From assembly GCF_010389155.1 (NCBI RefSeq), contig NC_057768.1, positions 22,825,966 to 22,889,965 of the forward strand: 64,000 nt of DNA, in the 5' to 3' direction. This DNA comes from Erigeron canadensis. Taxonomy: Eukaryota > Streptophyta > Magnoliopsida > Asterales > Asteraceae. Below are positions 1 through 14,808 of the stretch, piece by piece (the stretch's first letter is position 1; every line of letters starts with the position of its first letter). A program made the position numbers and the translations under genes. The notes beneath the pieces were generated by a model. It had not been told where the DNA came from. It did not search any database and was given only the letters and a program-made list of their open reading frames with translations.

Positions 1-174
1 TTTTCTAAGTGCCACGCTCTTTATCATAATCAAGTAGGTATTATATCGGCTATCTACTAAAGTTCTAACTAAATCAATCACGTAGCTCAAAATCATATAC
101 TAGAAAATTACTTTAAATTTAAAACTACATTACAAATTACTTTATTTATCATTTCAGAAATTTGGGGTGTTACA
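1..174 (-). mobile_element. Terminal fragment of a TGTAACACCCC-type LTR
   Basis: The stretch ends in GGGGTGTTACA at 164-174. Its complement, TGTAACACCCC, is the same terminus that opens the LTR-like unit at 22220. The other end lies outside the window, so neither length nor target duplication can be checked. The LTR call rests on this terminus alone. Confidence 0.4.
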
Positions 175-1609
175 ATTACTTGCATATTTATTTCTCAAAA
201 CATCAAGAACAAGTAATAATATTTATCAAATCATATAAGTTTTGGTTATTATTCTTGAAAAATAAATATCTTAATCAGGTAGGGTTTTAGATTTTAAGTT
301 TTGGGCATAAATTTATTCCTGTCAAGGTCCCTGGCCGGGTTCGTGTTAGGGTTTGGCAGTACCCGCCCCGTATTCAACCCATTGCCATTTTTACCCAGAA
401 GAGGTGATATTCACACCATTATTTTTTTATGATTGTATTAAACGTACAAGTTTTAAAACTGACTAGATAAATTAGTAATGCATAATTATGATAAATTTAT
501 ATAAAAAAAATGATACTTTATCAAATCATCTTGGGAATTTACTTATAGTATATTTAAAAGAAAAATGATACAACTTATTATATGCTTAAAAATTAGTACA
601 TTATATATTTCTAATCACCCCTGAAGTTATCAACAACAATGTACATATTTTAATGCACCAAATTATTTTTTGTTATTTACAAAACCTTTTTTAAGATTCA
701 AATTTTGAAATGTTCAAAATGTATTTAATATATCAACATCTTTAACTACTAAAACACATGGTTTATTAAAAATACTCTTATTGAATTAATTTACAACATT
801 TATCATTTAACCCTTAATAACTATATTATCTCATTTTATATCAATAACCTACACATTTCGCCATCACCAGCCACTACCACCGCCCTACCACCAACATCAT
901 CTCGATGTCGTATAACGCGAGTATTTATCTAGTCTACATTTGAGATAGACTCATTATTCAAATTTTCAGGAAATGAGTAAATAATCTTTTTTTCCCCTTA
1001 AACGACAAACTAGTTTATGTTTGAATTTTGATATATTAATTTGTTTTAAATTATTTATTGCTTTTTAAAATAATTAATACATTTGTAAAAGTGTGATATG
1101 GTTTTTTATTTTTGAAAAGGATTTGTGTTTTTGGAATAACATTTGTGAAAAGGTAATTTTGGTAGGTGAGTATTGACTTATCAAGGATAAATAATTATAC
1201 ACAAGAAGAGTATCCACAAAATGTGGTGGCAATGGAGACAATGATAGTGTGGTGGTAACGACTATTAGTAGTTGTAGTGATAATAAGTGATGTAATTTCG
1301 TTTATTAAAGGTAAATTAGTAATATTACAAATTTTTTAAAAAAATATTCAATACACGATGCAACAAATTTTTTATATAACGAGATGGATACCCGCACAAT
1401 ATAGCAGTGATGGCGGCAACGAGAGGTGGTGGTAAGGATGTGGTTATTAATCTAAAAATAACTGATGTAAATAATAGTGTAGTTATTTTATGGTTAAGGG
1501 ATGTAACTTTTGTAAATAATATTAGTAAGAGTATTATAAGAATATTAGGTGAAAATATTTAAATTAATGAATAAAGGAGAAAGATAATTTGGATAAATAT
1601 GGTTCAAAA
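175..1609. other. Gene-free AT-rich stretch with old repeat debris
   Basis: No coding region is supported. Positions 480-690 resemble the interior of the MITE at 56624-56797 (shared words around 'acattatatatt' and 'aatgcacc'). Positions 770-930 contain an ACCACC-rich block also seen near 19650 and 62900. That block ends in CTAG followed by T at 929-933, which could be an old Helitron 3' end. Positions 310-410 hold a GC-richer island ('cccgccccg') with no identified source. Confidence 0.4.
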
Positions 1610-1901
1610 ATATTTTAGGGGATTATTACCTATTGATGTACGAGTAACTAACTATACTAAAATGTCTATGTTATGTAAAGATTTTGTAAAATGTCTATGT
1701 TAGTAATGAACTTTCAAATCCCGATTATTGGATGTATCTGATCAATCAAAAACTTACACGTGGCAGCTTATATCGGTTACATCTAATAACCAGAATTTGA
1801 AAGTTCATTACATTACATAAACATTTTACGAGATCTTTACATAACATAGACATTTTAGCATAGTTAGTTACATCCATAGGTAATGATCTCATATTTTAGG
1901 G
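1610..1901. mobile_element. MULE-like foldback MITE with 11-bp target duplication
   Basis: The element proper is 1621-1890 (270 bp). Its two arms are near-complementary over roughly 100 bp: the left arm starts GATTATTACCTATTGATGT and the right arm, read in complement, starts GATCATTACCTATGGATGT. Both arms share a long block that includes AAAATGTCTATGTTATG. The same 11 bp, ATATTTTAGGG, flanks it at 1610-1620 and 1891-1901. Long inverted arms with an 8-11-bp duplication are typical of Mutator-like elements. There is no coding capacity. Confidence 0.8.
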
Positions 1902-2085
1902 ATATTTTGGGTAGATTTGGTGTGTTAGTTAAGAATATTTTGAAAGTTAAAAGTACTTTGGGTATTTTAAAGGTAGAAAGTTGAAAAGAGATGAATGATA
2001 GTTTGTTTTATAATAGAGTATAGATATAGATAGTAGTTGTATAGAATGTAGATATAGATGTGTTCACCTCAAATCAAGCTTGACC

Positions 2086-2496
2086 TTAGACTATGCAGAG
2101 CAAGGCGTTAATTTTCACTTTTCACGCAAAGGAACGCCCCGTACATTGCCCCAAGGGGTGTTCTGGAGAGAGAAAGGAGAAATGGCGTGAAATTTTGGAC
2201 ACCTCCAATTTCAAAGGAGAAAAGATCTGTTGCTTTTGGTCCCACCTCAACATCAACATCAACATTAGCTTTTTGTCTTTCTTTTTATCTTTTTGTATAA
2301 TATAATATTAATATATTAAAGTTTTATTTAATTAAAAATATAGAATTGTATTAACTGTGGGTCCCTTGAGGGACAATAATATATAAGGCCTTGCTCCCAC
2401 AAAAACTAGGGAACGTCCTTTGATAACTAGGCTGTCACGTGTTGCGAGACGCCCTTAGGAGGGGCTCAAAGGGAAGCCTTGCTCATCATAGTCTTA
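2086..2496. mobile_element. PIF/Harbinger-like MITE, TTA duplication
   Basis: Inverted ends begin GACTATGCAGAGCAAGGC at 2089 and, in complement, GACTATGATGAGCAAGGC from 2493. TTA flanks both ends (2086-2088, 2494-2496), the usual 3-bp duplication of Harbinger/Tourist elements. The 70-codon open frame starting at 2093 lies entirely inside the element and runs through its terminus, so it is not treated as a gene. Confidence 0.65.
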
Positions 2497-2499
2497 TAA

Positions 2500-2898
2500 G
2501 ACTTCAAATGAATCTAGCTTGAGCTTATATAAACTTGAGATTGACCAGAAAAAAATAAAATATATAAAGCTAGACAAAATTTAAAAATGCATAGGAAAAA
2601 AAAAAATCTAAAAATGAGCAAACTTTAAAATCTATAAGGTTAGTTACAATAGGAACGTCGATGGGTCTTCGATGACTCCATCGATGCCGACACTATTGTT
2701 AGCAGGTCGTCGAGAGCCTTCTTCGTCAATCACCATCGACCCATTGAAAAGGTTGGACGAGAGAGAGTGAACGTGTGGGGGCACTTGTGAGTTTTTTTCT
2801 CCTTTTTTATTTTTTATTTTGTTGGCTATCGTCGATATATATATATATGTGTGTGTGTGTGTGTATGTGTGTGTGTATGAGTTGCAAGTGTCTACATA
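2500..2898. other. Gene-free stretch with a TA/TG microsatellite
   Basis: No gene seen. A compound (TA)n(TG)n microsatellite occupies about 2835-2878. Around 2650-2750 is a short GC-richer patch ('cgtcgagagcc') of unknown origin. Confidence 0.5.
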
Positions 2899-3092
2899 TA
2901 TATATAGGGGATGGTAATATAAGGCTATCGGGTATTTAAGCTTAGGTGTGGAACACTCACTAACTAATTTTTTAAACCATAAATATCATGGGGGTCCAAG
3001 CATTTATTCATTAAACAAGAAATAATAAAATATTGGTATGTGAGGGGTTCCACACCTAAGCTTAGGTGTCGGACAACCTTATATTCCCTTTT

Positions 3093-3103
<11 letters not shown>
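2899..3103. mobile_element. Short GGG-ended MITE, possible 8-bp duplication
   Basis: The element spans about 2907-3095. The left end reads GGGGATGGTAATATAAGG and the right end in complement GGGAAAAGGGAATATAAGG. Further in, both arms contain AAGCTTAGGTGTGGAAC-type sequence. TATATATA flanks both sides, but the flanks are TA-rich, so this duplication is weak evidence. It resembles the units at 3149 and 56624 at its tips. Confidence 0.55.

Positions 3104-3144
<41 letters not shown>
3096..3144. repeat. (AT)n microsatellite
   Basis: About 49 bp of uninterrupted AT dinucleotide sits between two MITEs. Confidence 0.9.
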
Positions 3145-3147
<3 letters not shown>

Positions 3148-3329
3148 AGGGAAAATGATAAATCCTCCTAACCAATCCTCTTAAAAATCCTCCTAATATA
3201 TTCACTTGTTAACACATGTAATCCATTAATTCTATTTCCTAACCTCACCCCTGATTTTTCACATGTCCTATTAATTAGGAGGATTTGTAGGCTAATAACT
3301 TAAGAGGATTAATCATTACCCATATGATA
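3141..3329. mobile_element. hAT-like MITE with 8-bp duplication ATATGATA
   Basis: The element is 3149-3321 (173 bp). It starts GGGAAAATGATAAATCC and ends, in complement, GGGTAATGATTAATCC. ATATGATA flanks it at 3141-3148 and 3322-3329. An 8-bp duplication and short inverted ends fit a non-autonomous hAT element. Confidence 0.7.
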
Positions 3330-4025
3330 GTATATATATATAGTACTGAAGAAGATGAAGACAATAGCTTTGACTTTTAAAATTTTTCTATCAATTTTCA
3401 TTGAAGCCCAAAACTTATATAAGTATTTATTATAATCCCTAAACTTTTTTATTAGTGTTTTTTTTTTAAAATTAATGTAGTGGTTTTGTTTTTAGTAATG
3501 TACGGAGTAATATTGTTTTATTTTAAATAGAAGTAAATTTTATTTATGGATAAATATAAAATAAAATAAATAAAAGTTGTGGAAAAGGTGTCGAAGAGCC
3601 GTGAAAGAGGTGTTATTATTAATAAGTATGGAAGAGCCGGATATGGAGACAAAAGAAGTGTGAATGAAGATCCTATTAAGACTCGAAAAGAATATAAAAA
3701 TTCATGACATATTTTAGATTTCCATTGCCCTATCTTTACGTATTTTTTTAGCACCGCTTATAACTCGACTTGCATACAGCCTATATTTTTACCTTGTCTT
3801 CAAACACTCATATTCCCCTTTACACTAATAAAACTAATTTCAATTTAAGCAAAATAAAAGAATGATACCAATATAATTGTTTGTTGGAATCTTTAAGATT
3901 CACATATTTCATGTTCTAATTTTAAAATCAACATTGGTTCTTGATTCTTGAATATCAAGAAACTAAACCAAAAAAGAATTCAAATAACATGATCAACCTA
4001 CCTATTAAAATCACATCACACTCCA
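3330..4025. other. Upstream spacer of the carboxylesterase gene
   Basis: AT-rich, no gene seen. The 78-codon frame on the minus strand at 3518-3754 has no recognisable content and lies across simple A/T-rich sequence. Confidence 0.5.
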
Positions 4026-4031
4026 TATAAA
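4026..4031 (+). promoter_or_regulatory. Likely TATA box of the carboxylesterase gene
   Basis: TATAAA lies 42 bp before the ATG at 4068. With initiation about 30 bp downstream, the leader would be very short (about 10-15 nt). Inferred from position and sequence only. Confidence 0.5.
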
Positions 4032-4067
4032 CCAAACCATTCCGTACTCACTACCACCACTACAATC

Positions 4068-4997
4068 ATGGACACCACCCTGATCTTTGATACCTTTGAA
4101 TTTATCAAAGTCCACGCAGACGGCTCTGTGGAGCGTTTCACACCCACTACTGCCCCGGCATCCCTAGACCTATACAATGGTTACAAGTGCAAAGATGTGT
4201 CCATAGACACACTAAAGCCAATAACTGCGCGAATATTCATCCCCTCCACCCCCACAAATGACACATTTCCAGTGTTGGTATATTTCCATGGTGGCGGTTT
4301 TTGTATTGGCTCTACCACATGGCTAGGCTACCACCATTTCCTTGGAGACCTTTGTGACACTTCCAAATGTATTGTTCTTTCGGTAGACTACCGCCTTGCC
4401 CCAGAATATAAGTTGCCAATTGCATACGAAGACTCGTACACTTCTCTCATCTGGCTAAGCCAACAAAAACAGATTGATTCTTGGCTCCAAAATGCTGATC
4501 TTTCACGGGTTTTTCTTTCAGGAGATAGTGCAGGAGGTAACATAGCTCACCATGTAGCCCTTAGAGCTATTCGGGATATAGAATGTCCTGTTCATATAAA
4601 AGGTATATTACCGATTCATCCTTACTTTGGAAGCGAGAAGAGGACTGAATTAGAGATGAAAGAAAGTTCCGTTGATGAAGTCAAATCCAATGATATGTTT
4701 TGGAGGCTGAGCATACCTGATGGATTGAACCGAGACTATGACTATTGCAACCTAGAAAAGATGGAGGTGTCAATGTCAGAATGGAGCCGGTTTCCTAATG
4801 TGCTTGTTTTTGTGGCAGAGTTGGATTTTCTGAAAGAAAGGGGAGTGACATATGCCGAGTTTTTGAAGAAAAAAGGTGTACAAGTGAAACTCATTGAGAC
4901 CAGAAACGAAAAACATGTTTTTCATGTGTTTAGGCCTGATTTGCAACCGGCTCGGTTGTTACAGAAGCAAATCAGTGAGTTCATACACAGCGTTTGA
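4068..4997 (+). CDS. Plant carboxylesterase (CXE, alpha/beta-hydrolase fold)
   Basis: A complete intronless gene of 309 residues, the usual size for plant CXE enzymes (HSR203J/GID1-related family). The oxyanion-hole motif HGGGF is at 74-78 and the nucleophile motif GDSAGGN at 152-158 (Ser154). Asp253 (in ELDFL) and His283 (in EKHVFH) complete the triad. The motifs VDYRLAPE (about 106-113) and HPYFG (about 184-188) are also family hallmarks. There is no signal peptide or membrane segment, so it is probably cytosolic. It hydrolyses esters, but the substrate cannot be told from sequence. The presence of the catalytic His argues against a gibberellin receptor (GID1) role, since GID1 proteins lack it. 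The first ATG after the TATA-like box was taken as start. It converges on the BSD2 gene with only about 150 bp between stop codons. Confidence 0.93.
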   Translation: MDTTLIFDTFEFIKVHADGSVERFTPTTAPASLDLYNGYKCKDVSIDTLKPITARIFIPSTPTNDTFPVLVYFHGGGFCIGSTTWLGYHHFLGDLCDTSKCIVLSVDYRLAPEYKLPIAYEDSYTSLIWLSQQKQIDSWLQNADLSRVFLSGDSAGGNIAHHVALRAIRDIECPVHIKGILPIHPYFGSEKRTELEMKESSVDEVKSNDMFWRLSIPDGLNRDYDYCNLEKMEVSMSEWSRFPNVLVFVAELDFLKERGVTYAEFLKKKGVQVKLIETRNEKHVFHVFRPDLQPARLLQKQISEFIHSV

Positions 4998-5147
4998 ATC
5001 TACTTGTTACAGAACATGCATGATTATGCTATAAAAAAATATCTGAACAATAAATGAGATATGAGATGATATAAAACTTATTTACATATATTATATTATG
5101 CTTGAACTTTTTAATATTTACGTGTGAATCTAATGATCAAAGCCCGC

Positions 5148-7160
5148 TTATGAATCCTCAAAGCCGCTCAAGAAGCCTCCTACAAAGCCGGCTCCATTGC
5201 AATTTCCACATAGCATTTCTTTCTTGCCTCTGCAAGACGAATGACATGACAAATAGCTAAATGAAACGAAGATAAAGACATTTTAAAAAACCAAAGTACC
5301 AACACAGAAACCACAAAGAAAATAGCACCGCCATTTAGAGAAGTCTAAAAATGAGAACTGGACCAAATTACTCGGTTTCAGATTCTGTCTTGCTTCAGTT
5401 TTAACAGGCGTTGGTCAGGACAATTTTTGCTCAAGCTAAACCAGCATTATAATGACTTTTTCCAAAATAAAAAACTAACGAATAGTTAAAAAGAAGTTGA
5501 TACCCGCAAAGCCAACATGAGTCCCCGGCTTTAAATTGTCCGTTAAAAAAATCTTCAGGGTTAACGCCAACACCTTTGCATTGTGAACATTGAACTGCGC
5601 CTGCGAATCACACCAATTTTATGAAACGCAATCTATAATATCACTAGAAATACTAAAATATGCTCATACATTTTCATTCCAAATAAGCGAGGGGCTTGAG
5701 TCAGCTGGAATATAAAAAACATCACAGAGATTACATCTGAACCATAATGTGGTGCTGCAACAATTTGCCCATAGTGCCATGATACAAACCGGATAAAATT
5801 GTGTTGAAATATTGAACATGGACAAACTAAATACAGATAGAAATAACTAGCAAGTAAACTATAGTGCCATGATACAAACCGGATAAAATTGTGTTGAAAT
5901 ATAGAACATGGACAAACTAAATACAGATAGAAATAACTAGCAAGTAAACTATGTGCCAACTCTCCATGATAAGAGACCAACTCTTCAAATGATGTTCACT
6001 CATTCAATTGCACCCAAAGACCCTAGTTATAACAGAAACATGGACTTCCCTTCCATCGGTAACTATTGGGCTTTTTAAAACATGCTTTAAAATTTTAAAT
6101 GCAAAAATGCATTTTAAGAAGAAATTTTACACAATTTTGTCCACTGACAACCTACTTCATATCATACAGTTGTTAAGTATCAAGGTCTATATATAATGTT
6201 TCATGATATACTAACTCTCGTACATTATCATATTAACAAATCAAACATCGGTATAACGTACAGGGGTATCTCCTGAAAATGAAATTCAAAGGGAATGAAA
6301 CAATCTTACCATTGCCATTACAATCGGTACATATAACACTTTTTGTTTTAGGCTTTGTTTCCTTGTCTCCTGTAGCCTGCAAACAAGCCACCTTTCAGAA
6401 CTGTTAAACTTTATGTAAGAAATGCTTGAACTTAAGATTTTTATATAAAGTGTTTAACTTGTTATACTTTGGCAACTCATACGTTCTTCTTTTGGAATAT
6501 TAACCGATCGTATTTGTGGTTATAGATACAAAAAGAATGATGACCCATGATTTTCTTCCAAAATATGAACTACCATAATTAGAAAGTTCATGGATTGTTC
6601 CACTATAAAGCAAGTTGAGTTATCTAATCGCATGGAATGCATACCCAACTTCGATTTTGAAAGTGGTCACTATGACTTTAAAGAACACATCACCTTGAGG
6701 GCTAATATAAATTGGCCAATTCAGGTGATATCCTATAGTCAAAAAACGGGTTCGAAAACTGTGTAGAGTGTATTGATAAAGCAAAGAACCTCCTAAATAT
6801 TCTAATTATGATCTTAACTTTTTCAACTTAGACTTCTGGACACCAACGTGTTAACATATATAGATACATTCACAAACTTTTTAATAAAAAATAATTACAC
6901 AAATTAGCAAAGTAAAACTAAGATAAAGGAAAGAATTGACCTTGGGTGTCAAAAGGTGAAACTTGAGTGTTCTGTTAAGCTTGTGATTGTTTTCTTTGGA
7001 AATGAAGGAAACCCCTGTGAATGAAAACAACCCATGAATGAGCCAAATCAAATTAGAATATGATTTAGAGTGGCTGGAAATAATAAATAATACCTGGGTT
7101 GTGAAGAGGTGTCGAGTGTATGGCTACAAAACATGGAGATATTAAAGCCATTGTCATCAT
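5148..7160 (-). CDS. BSD2: BSD2-type Rubisco assembly chaperone, DnaJ-like zinc finger, plastid
   Basis: A five-exon gene: 7094-7160, 6941-7014, 6310-6376, 5504-5600, 5148-5229. All introns are GT-AG and the exons join to a 128-residue frame ending in TAA at 5148. The product has a Ser/Thr/Asn-rich N-terminal stretch that fits a plastid transit peptide (about 1-48). The zinc-finger domain follows, with CTDCNGNG (63-70), CSQCKGVG (74-81), CWLC (98-101) and CGNCNGAG (109-116); the FNGQFKAGDSCWLC block is typical of BSD2. In the family this stromal protein binds folded Rubisco large subunits during holoenzyme assembly. Start: the first of three nearby in-frame Met codons was used (7158-7160); the true start may be the second or third. 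It could instead be a close DnaJ-Cys-rich paralog, but the spacing of all four Cys pairs argues for BSD2. Confidence 0.88.
5771..5950. repeat. 90-bp tandem duplication in a BSD2 intron
   Basis: Two adjacent 90-bp units (5771-5860 and 5861-5950) differ by one visible base (T at 5813, A at 5903). A few bases of a third unit follow. The repeat lies wholly in the intron between exons 3 and 4. The minus-strand open frame across it is just the repeated unit read through, since 90 is divisible by three. Confidence 0.9.
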
Positions 7161-7206
7161 GGCTATGCAGATAAAAAGATTGCAAGTGTGGGAGCAGTGG
7201 AATGTT

Positions 7207-7352
7207 TTTATAGTAGATGTTAGCCGCTCGCTCGTTTTTGGATAATAATGACCCTCCAACTTTTGCGTGGGATGAGGATCAAACTCATGACTTTTGTCTC
7301 CAGAAGCAAGAATGTTTACCATTGATCCAATCATGCTGTTTTCTTCCTTAAC
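7207..7352 (-). mobile_element. tRNA-derived SINE remnant
   Basis: Read on the minus strand, the sequence has an A-box-like stretch (TTGGATCAATGGTAAAC, about 7315-7331) and a B-box-like GAGTTTGATCC about 40 bp later (near 7278-7288). This is the layout of a tRNA-derived SINE promoter. The body then continues with a GGAGGGTC word shared with the neighbouring copy. It overlaps the 5' edge of BSD2 only upstream of the start codon. Confidence 0.55.
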
Positions 7353-7424
7353 TAAGAAAATAATTGGATAATAATGCACCTCCCTTAACTAAGAAAATAA
7401 AGTTAAAAAGAAAGAAACAAACTC

Positions 7425-7640
7425 CTCAGTGTTGCCTTCGGTTGTTGAGCTCAATACTTTGACGGTATTCGCGGAGGTTAAAATATAGACAGACTTATCT
7501 TTACTTAAGTAGAGAGGTTGCTTCCATTGTCTACCTAAATGGTAGACCAGACCCTCCAACCTTTGCATGGGATGAGGATAGAACCTATGATCTTTGTCAT
7601 CAGAGGATAGGGTGTTCACTACTAAAGTTAAAAGATATAT
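7425..7640 (-). mobile_element. Second SINE copy, more complete body
   Basis: On the minus strand this copy has the same head region as 7207-7352 (the CTCATCCCATGCAAAGGTTGGAGGGTC block). It then has the typical plant SINE body: a block on paired ACCTCTCTACTTA and GATAAGTCTGTCTA words, ending near CAACAACC. It is diverged, with no clear duplication. The family name is not assigned. Confidence 0.6.
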
Positions 7641-7660
7641 ATAATTTGACAATGATGGTC

Positions 7661-8348
7661 AGCCCAATTCGTTAGAGACATTTTTTGTTTTATCTAAGGT
7701 TTTGAGTTCGATTTTCATAGATGACATGAAGTTTTTTCCCTCTGAATACTTATAGCGGTCCATAATTAACATCTCGTTGTTTAGAGTACATGGAAGACTT
7801 CACAATTATACGGTAAGGTTTCACTGATGTCTTACCCCGAATGAATATCCGAAAAAAGGCAGATATATAGTTATTTTCTTATAATATTCTTTAGATCCGC
7901 ATATTCAGTTTATGAGAACGTCGATCGTTCTTTAATCTACCGAAGACTACTTGTCTTTCACTAGTTGAGTAGTTGAACAAACAAATAACTTCTTGTAATC
8001 GTAATTTTTTTCTATTTTATTTTTATATTTTTGTTTAGTACTTTTATTTTGTAATTTTCATTTTGATATTTTGATTTAGATGTGCAAATTTTAGATTATT
8101 TTTAGCTTTATTGTTAAGTTACAACACCTAGCTAACGACGTAAGTTTGGGGTGAGCCATGTAGAAAGTCAAGCATCGAAGCAATATGTCGTATGTCGGAT
8201 AAAGGAGCGTTGCCCATAGAGTCTTATGAGCTCTATTCATAGCCCTGTCAGCAAATCCGAAATCGCGATAATAAAAATTAAAAAACCTCAAAAATCAAAA
8301 TAAAAAAAATATAAAACCTAAAAAACAAAAACAAATCGAAAAACCAAG

Positions 8349-8380
<32 letters not shown>

Positions 8381-8719
8381 AAAAAAGAAGTTGGAGGCAC
8401 TTTAATGGATCGTTATGAACAAAGTTGACTCAAACGAAGATCATTTCCAATTAACCAAGCTATTGCCATCTACAGAGCCCGGAAAGTTTCGTAACTTTAT
8501 TTATGATTTTTCCCAACAATTGAAATGTAAGTTGTTTTAGTAAACTTTCTGTGCTTAATTGAATTATATTTGTTCACACATTCATAGAACTTGGAGATGA
8601 AGCTATATGCCATAAAAAAAAACTTAATAAGAGTCCATAAGTAAATTGATACGAGTAATATTCTTCTCGGTTATATGTTTAATTATATTTGTTCATACGT
8701 CCATAAATTTTTATTTAAA
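7661..8719. other. Gene-free spacer with a C/A homopolymer run
   Basis: No gene is supported between BSD2 and UAP56. A run of 21 C followed by 16 A lies at 8350-8386. The remainder is AT-rich; the minus-strand frame at 8091-8291 has no recognisable features. Confidence 0.5.
8350..8386. repeat. C21-A16 homopolymer junction
   Basis: Twenty-one C residues (8350-8370) run directly into sixteen A residues. It is one of three long plus-strand C runs in the window (see also 47968 and 50756). Confidence 0.9.
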
Positions 8720-8738
8720 AGAGGAGCGGTGCTCCTCT
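8720..8738. other. Perfect 8-bp dyad upstream of UAP56
   Basis: AGAGGAGC and GCTCCTCT face each other across a 3-base GGT centre. The site is about 530 bp before the UAP56 start codon and sits in a GC-richer patch (8720-8800) with a second 'gagcggc' word. A regulatory role is speculation. Confidence 0.35.
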
Positions 8739-9089
8739 GGGATATATGAAAGAGAAGCGGCGCTGGTGGGGTGCCACGAGCGGCACTCCTTCGCCTAGAA
8801 GGTCTGATCTTCTTCGCATCTTGCTTCCGTTTATTGTCTTGTGTCTTTGAAAACAAGATTAGGTTACTTATATTTATGATGACCAAAAGAAAAAAAGATC
8901 TACGATGACAAAAATCAAAACAAAAGGGGGCTAAAGTGATAATATTCTTTACCCACTTGCCAAACCCTATCTCTATCTCCGTCTCACTCTCACCCCCCAA
9001 TCCTTCAAAAAGGATTTCGCCCCTCGAAAATATCTTCTCATTTTTTTTAACAATTTTTTTTTTCTCTGCAGCAGAACCGCTTTTGGTTC

Positions 9090-9236
9090 AAACCCTAATA
9101 ATAATAATAAACCCTAATAACCTCCTTCTTTTATCATCCTTCATCTCTCACAGATCCAAGGTCAGAAACAACCTATACATATATACTATTATATCTATAT
9201 CTATATCTATATTTATATATATTAATGAAACCCTAA
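9090..9236 (+). promoter_or_regulatory. Three telo-boxes upstream of UAP56
   Basis: AAACCCTAA occurs at 9090-9098, 9109-9117 and 9228-9236, all before the ATG at 9269. Telo-boxes are known in plant genes for translation and growth-related RNA metabolism, where they act near the transcript start. The sequence ATCCAAG|GT (about 9159) to TTTTAATAG (ending 9262) could be a leader intron. Confidence 0.55.
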
Positions 9237-9268
9237 CTAATATTGGATCTGTGTTTTTAATAGAAAAA

Positions 9269-13878
<4,610 letters not shown>

Positions 13879-14808
13879 GACCAACCTCAGGATTCAAAGC
13901 TGGTGAGAGCATGACATTTGGATGATGATGCTATCTTGTTATAAGAGACTTGAACTTTGTTGAATCTACATGATATGTAGATGGCCCACTCTTTAATACT
14001 TTTGCTTGTTCGAGTTTTGTAACATCTATAACTTGTTTTCTCAGATTTCTTAGTTCAGCTAGAGTTGACTGTCATTTAACGATGCTAAAATTGTTCAACC
14101 CCGAAATTTATGCATTACAAGTGGCTAGTATGTGTTCTTACATGCATTGCATTGCATTGCATTGATATTTCCTGTGTGATTAGATAAAGATTATTCCAGT
14201 GTCACAAGGCTATATAGGTACTTAGATTTTGAGCGAAATGTTGTATTTTAGGGCTTTGCTTGGCGTTGGGCTTTAGTTAAGCCTTCCGAACTTGTCCAAG
14301 CCAATTGCGGCGACTTTTACAGTTGCTTTTCGGAATAATTCAGTTCAATGCAAGAGGTTTAGAATAATGTTAGCAGAATTATATTATACTGTCACGTTAT
14401 AAGTTATATGAAATCAATTTAAATGACCCTTTTAACCCGTCATACCAGACTACCGGTTACATTTTAAATTTTTGTTTGATTAGGTTATTTTAGTTTTAGT
14501 TGGATTATTCTAGTTGTAAGCGTACTTCGTTATATTATTAGGTGTACATTTTTGTTTTTCCAGGTTGCATCTGATTTCATATGGAGAAAAATGCATTTCT
14601 AGCAAGTCAATAAAACAAATTTATTTGAAGAATGTGATCTCAAAACTAAAGAAGAATGTGATCTCAAAACTAAAGAAAGAGTACATCAGAAGTAACTGAT
14701 AAACTGTAAATTGACTATATTTCACTTGATTAATCACGAGCATAATACCTGTGCATTGTAGCGGAATTTTGTTTTAAAAATGAGATAGATTTGGGGGTAG
14801 TTTAGATA
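13879..14808. other. UAP56 3' region and spacer with small repeats
   Basis: The first few hundred bases are presumably the UAP56 3' UTR. A CATTG pentamer repeats four times near 14144-14163. A 24-bp unit is duplicated exactly at 14627-14650 and 14651-14674. No gene seen. Confidence 0.5.

Noticed and set aside
2093..2305. 70-codon frame
   Set aside because: It lies inside the Harbinger-like MITE 2089-2493 and has no protein-like content.
5633..5980. 115-codon frame with a repeated 30-residue block
   Set aside because: It is the 90-bp intronic tandem duplication of BSD2 read through; 90 is a multiple of three.
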